This document shows, one piece after another, positions 59,081 through 64,000 of a stretch of DNA of 64,000 bases (positions within the stretch are counted from its first letter, which is position 1; each line of letters starts with the position of its first letter). Below the pieces are notes generated by a model. The model ran no database searches and was not told where the DNA came from. It saw only the letters and a program-made list of their open reading frames with translations. The stretch is from LGRD01 sp031382215. GTDB lineage: Bacteria > Pseudomonadota > Gammaproteobacteria > Burkholderiales > Burkholderiaceae_C. Position numbers and translations under genes: made by a program. Where the stretch lies: positions 29,225 to 93,224 of the forward strand of contig JANMYQ010000293.1 in NCBI GenBank assembly GCA_031382215.1, in the 5' to 3' direction.

Positions 59081-59905
59081 ATGGCCATGCTCAGTTTTGA
59101 ACGCAAGTACCGCATCCGCGGAGGCACCCTCGTCGGAGGCGACTTGTTCGACTTCTGGGTCGGGCCGTTCTACGTCGGATTCTTCGGCGTCACCACCATC
59201 TTCTTCGCCGCGCTCGGCACCGCGCTGATCCTATGGGGCGCGGCCCAGGGCGGCGTCTGGAACATCTGGCAGATCAACATCGCGCCGCCCGACCTGAAGT
59301 ACGGCCTCAAGATGGCGCCGCTGCGCGAGGGCGGGCTGTGGCAGCTGATCACGGTCTGCGCCATCGGCTCGTTCGTCTCGTGGGCGCTGCGTGAGGTCGA
59401 GATCTGCCGCAAATTGGGCATGGGCCTGCATGTGCCGGTCGCGTTCGGCATGGCGATCTTCGCGTACGTCACGCTGGTCGTGATCCGCCCGGTGCTGATG
59501 GGCGCCTGGGGGCACGGCTTCCCGTACGGGATCATGTGCCACCTGGACTGGGTGTCGAACACCGGCTACCAGTACCTGCACTTCCATTACAACCCGGCGC
59601 ACATGCTGGCGATCAGCTTCTTCTTCGCCACGGTGTTCGCTCTGTCGCTGCACGGCGGCCTGGTGCTGTCGGCGGTGAACCCGGCCAAGGGCCAGACCGT
59701 CAAGTCGCCGGAACACGAAGACACCTTCTTCCGCGACTCGATCGGCTACTCGATCGGCACCTTGGGCATTCACCGCCTCGGTCTGTTCCTGGCGCTCGCC
59801 GCAGTGTTCTTCAGCGCGGTGTGCATCGTCATCAGCGGGCCGTTCTGGACCCGCGGCTGGCCCGAGTGGTGGGGCTGGTGGCTGAACCTGCCGATCTGGA
59901 GCTGA
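59081..59905 (+). CDS. pufL: PufL, reaction centre L subunit
   Basis: A 274-residue five-helix protein. It begins MAMLSFERKYRIRGGTLVGG, and includes GFPYGIMCHLDWVSNTGYQY (His near L153), LHFHYNPAHMLAISFFFATV (His near L173) and SIGTLGIHRLGLFLALAAVF (iron His). It binds half of the special pair, BChl, BPhe and quinone. AAGGAG lies before the ATG. Confidence 0.97.
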   Translation: MAMLSFERKYRIRGGTLVGGDLFDFWVGPFYVGFFGVTTIFFAALGTALILWGAAQGGVWNIWQINIAPPDLKYGLKMAPLREGGLWQLITVCAIGSFVSWALREVEICRKLGMGLHVPVAFGMAIFAYVTLVVIRPVLMGAWGHGFPYGIMCHLDWVSNTGYQYLHFHYNPAHMLAISFFFATVFALSLHGGLVLSAVNPAKGQTVKSPEHEDTFFRDSIGYSIGTLGIHRLGLFLALAAVFFSAVCIVISGPFWTRGWPEWWGWWLNLPIWS

Positions 59906-59932
59906 GGCTGCGCAAGCCCCAAGGAGACAACC

Positions 59933-60916
59933 ATGGCTGAATACCAGAACCTCTTTACCCGCGTGCAGGCCGTCGGGCCGCTGCACCACGGCATTCCACT
60001 GCCGCGCCTCGATTCGCCGCGCACCGGCGCCGAGCCAGGCATCTTTCACCTGCTGGGTCGCTTCGGCAACGCGCAGATCGGCCCCATCTACCTCGGCTCG
60101 CTGGGTTTGATGTCGCTGATCTTCGGCGTGCTGTCGATCAACATCATGGGGCTGAACATGCTCGCCTCGGTGAACTGGGACCCGGTCCAGTTCATCCGCC
60201 AGTTGTTCTGGCTCGCGCTGGAGCCGCCGGCACCCGCCCGCGGCCTGGGGTTGGCGCCCTTGAACCAGGGCGGCTGGTGGCAGATCGCCGGCCTGTTCCT
60301 GACGATCTCGGTCCTGCTCTGGTGGGCCCGCATGTACACCCGCGCCCGCGCCCTCGGCATGGGCACGCACGTGGCCTGGGCCTTCGCCGCGGCGATCTGG
60401 CTGATGCTGGTGCTGGGCCTGATCCGCCCGGTGCTGATGGGCAGCTGGGGCGAGGCGGTGCCGTTCGGCATCTTCCCGCACCTGGACTGGACGGCAGCCT
60501 TCAGCATCCGCTACGGCAACCTGTTCTACAACCCCTTCCACATGCTGTCGATCGCGTTCCTTTACGGCTCGACCCTGCTGTTCGCAATGCACGGCGCCAC
60601 CATCCTGGCGGTCAGCCGCTTCGGCGGCGAGCGCGAGATCGAGCAGATCGTCGACCGCGGCACCGCAAGCGAACGCGCCGCGCTATTCTGGCGCTGGACG
60701 ATGGGCTTCAACGCGACGATGGAATCGATCCACCGCTGGGCGTGGTGGTTCGCGGTGCTGTGCCCGCTGACCGGCGGCATCGGCATCCTGCTCACCGGCA
60801 CGGTGGTCGACAACTGGTACCTGTGGGCAGTCAAGCACGGTGTGGCACCCATCTACCCGTCGGCCTGGGCGCCAACCATTGACCCGGCCACCTTGGTCAT
60901 CGGAGTCAAGCCATGA
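59933..60916 (+). CDS. pufM: PufM, reaction centre M subunit
   Basis: A 327-residue five-helix protein. MAEYQNLFTRVQAVGPLHHG is the start; FGIFPHLDWTAAFSIRYGNL, YNPFHMLSIAFLYGSTLLFA and FNATMESIHRWAWWFAVLCP hold the pigment and iron His ligands. AAGGAG lies before the ATG. Its stop overlaps the pufC ATG (ATGA). As in other cytochrome-containing RCs the C-terminus is somewhat extended. Confidence 0.97.
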   Translation: MAEYQNLFTRVQAVGPLHHGIPLPRLDSPRTGAEPGIFHLLGRFGNAQIGPIYLGSLGLMSLIFGVLSINIMGLNMLASVNWDPVQFIRQLFWLALEPPAPARGLGLAPLNQGGWWQIAGLFLTISVLLWWARMYTRARALGMGTHVAWAFAAAIWLMLVLGLIRPVLMGSWGEAVPFGIFPHLDWTAAFSIRYGNLFYNPFHMLSIAFLYGSTLLFAMHGATILAVSRFGGEREIEQIVDRGTASERAALFWRWTMGFNATMESIHRWAWWFAVLCPLTGGIGILLTGTVVDNWYLWAVKHGVAPIYPSAWAPTIDPATLVIGVKP

Positions 60917-62298
60917 AGGCCGCGCAGGATCGCTTGATGAGCGTCTCCTGGTCGCTGCTGCTGGTCGGCGCCGCCTTGCTGCTGGCCGGCTGCGAGCGCC
61001 CGCCGGTCGATTCGGTGCAGCGCGGTTATCGCGGCACTGGCATGGAGCAGGTCTACAACCCGCGCATCGTCGCAGCGATGGCGCCCGCCAACGTGGCGCC
61101 GGTGGCCACCCCGGCAGCCTCGGCCGACGGCCCCAAGGCCAAGGACGTGTTCAAGAACGTCAAGGTGCTGGGCGACCTGAGCGTGGGCGAATTCACCCGC
61201 CTGATGACGGCGATGACCGCCTGGGTCGCGCCCGAACAGGGCTGCGGTTATTGCCACAACCTGGAGAACCTGGCCGACGACTCGAAGTACACCAAGGTCG
61301 TCGCGCGCCGCATGACGCAGATGACGCAACACGTCAACGCCGACTGGAAGAGCCACGTCGGCGCCACCGGCGTGACCTGCTACACCTGCCACCGCGGCAA
61401 GAACGTGCCGGAGAACGTGTGGTTCGCGCCCGAGCCGAACCGCCGCAGCGCCGGCTTGCTGGGCGACGACGCCGGCCAGAACAAGGCCGCCACGAGCGTC
61501 GCGCTGGCCTCGTTGCCTTACGACCCGTTCACACCGTACATCAGCACCACGAGTGCGAGGTCGAGCGCCGACATCCGCGTCATCGGCACGACCGCCTTGC
61601 CCACCGGCAACCTCAAGTCCACCAAGCAGGCCGAGCACACCTACGGGTTGATGATGCACCTCTCGCAGTCGCTGGGCGTGAACTGCACCTACTGCCACAA
61701 CACGCGCTCGTTCGCCGAATGGGACCAAAGCCCGCCGCAGCGAGCCACCGCCTGGCATGGCCTGCGCATGGTCGGCGACCTGAACAGCGCCTACATGCAG
61801 CCGCTCCAGGCCAGCTTCCCGGCCAACCGCCTCGGGCCCACCGGCGACGTGGCCAAGGCCGACTGCGCCACCTGTCACCAGGGCGCCTACAAGCCGCTGT
61901 ACGGCGCAGCGATGCTGAAGGACTACCCTGAGCTGGGCCGCAGCGGCGGCGCCGCAGGGATTGCCGCCAAGTCCACCGCCGAGGGCGGCGTGGTGTACTT
62001 CGGTGTCGGCTCGGCCGGCTTGCCGGAGGGCGCCGAAGCGGGGCTGAAGACCTTGCTCGACGCGCTGAAGACCAACTCGACGGCCAAGCTCGTGATCTCT
62101 GGCTACCACTCGGCCACCGGCGAACTGGCCACCAACCAGGAACTGGCCAAGCAGCGTGCGTTCGCGGTGCGCGACGTGCTGAAGTCGGGCGCCGGTGTCG
62201 ACGAAGCCCGCGTGATGTTGGAGAAGCCGCAGTCCGCGCAGGCCAACCTGGCCGGCGAAGACCCCGAGGCGCGGCGCGTCGAGGTGCTCGTCAAATAA
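60913..62298 (+). CDS. pufC: PufC, tetraheme RC cytochrome with C-terminal OmpA-like domain
   Basis: A 461-residue lipoprotein: a signal sequence with lipobox LLLAGC (Cys27), then four CxxCH hemes at Cys111 (CGYCH), Cys156 (CYTCH), Cys258 (CTYCH) and Cys318 (CATCH). It re-reduces the RC special pair. Residues about 358-461 are an addition to the usual PufC of roughly 330-370 residues: GGVVYFGVGSAGLPEGAEAG, LVISGYHSATGELATNQELA, KQRAFAVRDVLKSGAGVDEA and EARRVEVLVK match an OmpA/MotB-like fold. The residue that is Asp in peptidoglycan-binding OmpA (GHTD-type) is Ser here (GYHS), while Arg of QRA is kept. The last gene of the puf operon. Confidence 0.95.
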   Translation: MKAAQDRLMSVSWSLLLVGAALLLAGCERPPVDSVQRGYRGTGMEQVYNPRIVAAMAPANVAPVATPAASADGPKAKDVFKNVKVLGDLSVGEFTRLMTAMTAWVAPEQGCGYCHNLENLADDSKYTKVVARRMTQMTQHVNADWKSHVGATGVTCYTCHRGKNVPENVWFAPEPNRRSAGLLGDDAGQNKAATSVALASLPYDPFTPYISTTSARSSADIRVIGTTALPTGNLKSTKQAEHTYGLMMHLSQSLGVNCTYCHNTRSFAEWDQSPPQRATAWHGLRMVGDLNSAYMQPLQASFPANRLGPTGDVAKADCATCHQGAYKPLYGAAMLKDYPELGRSGGAAGIAAKSTAEGGVVYFGVGSAGLPEGAEAGLKTLLDALKTNSTAKLVISGYHSATGELATNQELAKQRAFAVRDVLKSGAGVDEARVMLEKPQSAQANLAGEDPEARRVEVLVK

Positions 62299-62357
62299 CC
62301 GAAACGTAAGAGCGCCGACACACTTTTCGCCCTTCGCTTTTCGCTTTCCGATCGATC

Positions 62358-62384
62358 AAAAAGGCGGCCCTCGGGCCGCCTTTT
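62358..62384. terminator. Rho-independent terminator after pufC
   Basis: AAAAA, GGCGGCC (62363-62369), loop CTCG, GGCCGCC (62374-62380), then TTTT. Strong stem with A and U runs on both sides, so it can end transcription from either direction. It closes the superoperon that starts at crtE/bchC. Confidence 0.9.
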
Positions 62385-62587
62385 GTCGTTGATGCGGCAC
62401 AAACGCCGGCACGCGCCGGAACTGCGCGCAAAAGACCACGCTTTTCCGCGCTTAAGTTTGTTCGAGACCTGCAGCCGGCACGGCAGCGGCCGATATCCAC
62501 AGCGACACCAGCGTTGCGCAGCCCGACCGGGACCTGCGGCGCTCGGCTCGCCGCATGGACACCCCCGCTTTCGAAGGCCCGCAGATC

Positions 62588-63223
62588 ATGTTCACATCCT
62601 GCTCTACATCAAAGCGCTGCACCATCAGCGCGCTGGCCCTGGCGCTGTTGGCAGCCTGCGGCGGTGGCGGCGACAGCCCGTCGCCGGCCTCGGCGTTGTC
62701 CGGCACGCCTGCACCCGCTCCGGGCACCCCGGCTGCGCCTGCGCCGGCGGCATCGTCACCCGCGCCGGCGTCGGCGTCTGCCGCCGACTGCAGCCTGAAC
62801 GACTTTGCCGCCGCGGCTCTGGCACGCATCAACCAGCTCCGCGCCGCCGGTGCGAGCTGCGGCACGCGCGGCACGTTTGCGCCGACCACCGCGCTGAGCT
62901 GGAGCCCGCTGCTGACCCAGGCCGGCGCGGCCCATTCGCAAGACATGGCCACGCTCAACTACTTTTCGCACAACAGCGCCGACGGCCGCGACCTGGCCGA
63001 CCGCGTCAACGCCACCGGCTATGCCTGGAACACCCTGGGCGAAAACATCGCCGCCGGTTTTGCCAGCGTGAACCTGGTGATGGACGGCTGGACCGCCAGC
63101 GACGGGCACTGCGCCAACCTGATGAACCCCGACTTCACCGAAGTCGGCATGGCCTGCGTGCCGGGTACGGCGAGCAGCGTGTACAACACCTACTGGACGA
63201 TGGACCTGGGTCGGCCGCGCTGA
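62588..63223 (+). CDS. CAP-domain (SCP/PR1) lipoprotein
   Basis: A 211-residue lipoprotein: lipobox ALLAACGGGG, an Ala/Pro/Ser linker (about 30-72), then a CAP domain. GAAHSQDMATLNYFSHNSAD, NTLGENIAAGFASVNLVMDG and SDGHCANLMNPDFTEVGMAC show the usual His, Glu and Asn motifs, and Cys residues that could pair. Bacterial YkwD-like proteins of this kind are secreted, with unknown biochemical role. It is separated from the puf operon by the terminator and probably unrelated. Confidence 0.82.
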   Translation: MFTSCSTSKRCTISALALALLAACGGGGDSPSPASALSGTPAPAPGTPAAPAPAASSPAPASASAADCSLNDFAAAALARINQLRAAGASCGTRGTFAPTTALSWSPLLTQAGAAHSQDMATLNYFSHNSADGRDLADRVNATGYAWNTLGENIAAGFASVNLVMDGWTASDGHCANLMNPDFTEVGMACVPGTASSVYNTYWTMDLGRPR

Positions 63224-63239
63224 GCGGGCTCCAGCGGGT

Positions 63240-64000
63240 TCAACGCGCCGCGGCAATCACGCCGCCGCCCAGGCACACCTCGCCGTCGTATAGCACCGCC
63301 GACTGGCCCGGCGTGACAGCCCACTGCGGGTGATCGAAGCGCAGCCCGAACGTCGAGGCCGGTTCTTTTTCGAGCACGCTGCGCGACTCGGCCTGGGGGT
63401 TGCGCGTTTTGGCCCCAATGGCCCCCGGGCGTGGCGCCCCCCCCGACACCCAGCTCACGTCGTCGGCCGTCAACGCGGTCGACTGCAACAACGGGTGATC
63501 GTGCCCCTGCACCACCACCAGCGTGTTGCGCGCCATGTCCTTGCGTGCCACGAACCAGGGCTCGTGCTCGGCGCCGCCGCGTTCTGCGCCGCGCTCCTTC
63601 ACACCGCCGATGCCGATGCCCTTGCGCTGGCCCAGCGTGTAGAAGCTCAAGCCCACATGCTCGCCGATCACGCGGCCACGCTCGTCTTCGATTGCGCCGG
63701 GGGTGTGGCTCAGGTAGCGGTTCAGGAATTCCCGGAACGGCCGCTCGCCGATGAAGCAGATGCCGGTCGAGTCCTTCTTCTTTGCATTCGGCAGGCCGAT
63801 CTCGGCGGCGATGCGGCGCACCTCGGTCTTGTGAAGTTCGCCGACCGGGAACGCGCTCTGCGCCAGTTGCGCCTGCGTCAGGCGATGCAGGAAGTAGCTC
63901 TGGTCCTTGCTTGGGTCGAGGCCCTTGAGGAGCTGATGCCGCTGCGTCGCCTCATCGAAGCGCACTCGCGCGTAGTGCCCGGTCGCGATCTTCTCGGCGC
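63240..64000 (-). CDS. mnmA: MnmA, tRNA-specific 2-thiouridylase (3' part)
   Basis: The gene runs leftward and enters at the right end of the window, so its N-terminal part is missing; about 253 residues remain. KIATGHYARVRFDEATQRHQ, KDQSYFLHRLTQAQLAQSAF, KKDSTGICFIGERPFREFLN (catalytic Cys) and LSFYTLGQRKGIGIGG are MnmA signatures. It thiolates U34 of Lys, Glu and Gln tRNAs. A stretch near the C-terminus (VSGGAPRPGAIGAKTRNPQA) is an insert compared with the usual protein. Converges with the CAP lipoprotein gene. Confidence 0.94.
   Translation of the reverse strand, partial: AEKIATGHYARVRFDEATQRHQLLKGLDPSKDQSYFLHRLTQAQLAQSAFPVGELHKTEVRRIAAEIGLPNAKKKDSTGICFIGERPFREFLNRYLSHTPGAIEDERGRVIGEHVGLSFYTLGQRKGIGIGGVKERGAERGGAEHEPWFVARKDMARNTLVVVQGHDHPLLQSTALTADDVSWVSGGAPRPGAIGAKTRNPQAESRSVLEKEPASTFGLRFDHPQWAVTPGQSAVLYDGEVCLGGGVIAAAR

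Overview
The window is a high-GC betaproteobacterial chromosome segment. It carries most of a photosynthesis gene cluster (PGC) of the Rubrivivax/Roseateles (Burkholderiales) type. Supporting points are purple-bacterial puf, puh, puc, bch and crt genes; an oxygen-dependent cyclase (acsF) inside the puh block; an LH2 alpha chain with an Ala/Pro-rich tail; a tetraheme pufC; and a complete ccm operon in the standard A-to-I order. Species assignment is inference. In this window bchG, bchP, bchE, bchJ, crtB, crtI and idi are absent, so other PGC parts must lie elsewhere.

Layout. 1-6230: the 3' end of a bciB-like vinyl reductase, then leftward ppaA-ppsR-crtA-crtD-crtC (regulators and late carotenoid steps). 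6665-26591: a rightward superoperon bchF-N-B-H-L-M-lhaA-puhA-puhB-puhC-acsF-puhE-DUF3422-bchI-D-O, which makes (bacterio)chlorophyllide and the RC-H subunit and assembly factors. 26527-39511: a non-photosynthetic block with ureidoglycolate lyase and a cysteine hydrolase, an XRE-cupin regulator, a sorbosone-dehydrogenase-like propeller protein, a cupin, a VapBC pair with a frameshifted toxin, an amidase, a BMP-type nucleoside/ureide ABC transporter, and a YadGH-like exporter. 39584-48356: a small secreted protein, a ClpP paralogue, a YCII protein and ccmABCDEFGHI (leftward). 48688-50716: leftward pucB-pucA-pucC plus a 40-aa membrane peptide. 50892-62298: rightward crtE-crtF-bchC-X-Y-Z-pufB-(beta-like ORF)-pufA-L-M-C, closed by a strong terminator. 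62588-64000: a CAP-domain lipoprotein and the 3' part of mnmA.

How it works together: Mg-protoporphyrin from BchHID passes through BchM, AcsF, BchNBL, BchF, BchXYZ and BchC to bacteriochlorophyllide. CrtE supplies GGPP, and CrtC, CrtD, CrtF and CrtA finish acyclic carotenoids. The puf, puh and puc products form RC, LH1 and LH2 with LhaA and PucC as assembly factors. Ccm attaches the four PufC hemes. PpsR with PpaA is the likely repressor/antirepressor pair. Palindromes of the form GTCAA-N6-TTGAC (or one mismatch from it) overlap the -35 of the bchF, crtE/pucB and bchC promoters.

The most notable points are (1) an ORF between pufB and pufA that aligns without gaps to LH1 beta but has Gln at the bacteriochlorophyll-ligand His position and a 25-residue tail; (2) a PufC with an extra OmpA-like C-terminal domain; (3) a 40-aa membrane peptide at the end of the puc operon; (4) hexanucleotide dipeptide repeats inside puhB, bchD and bchO.
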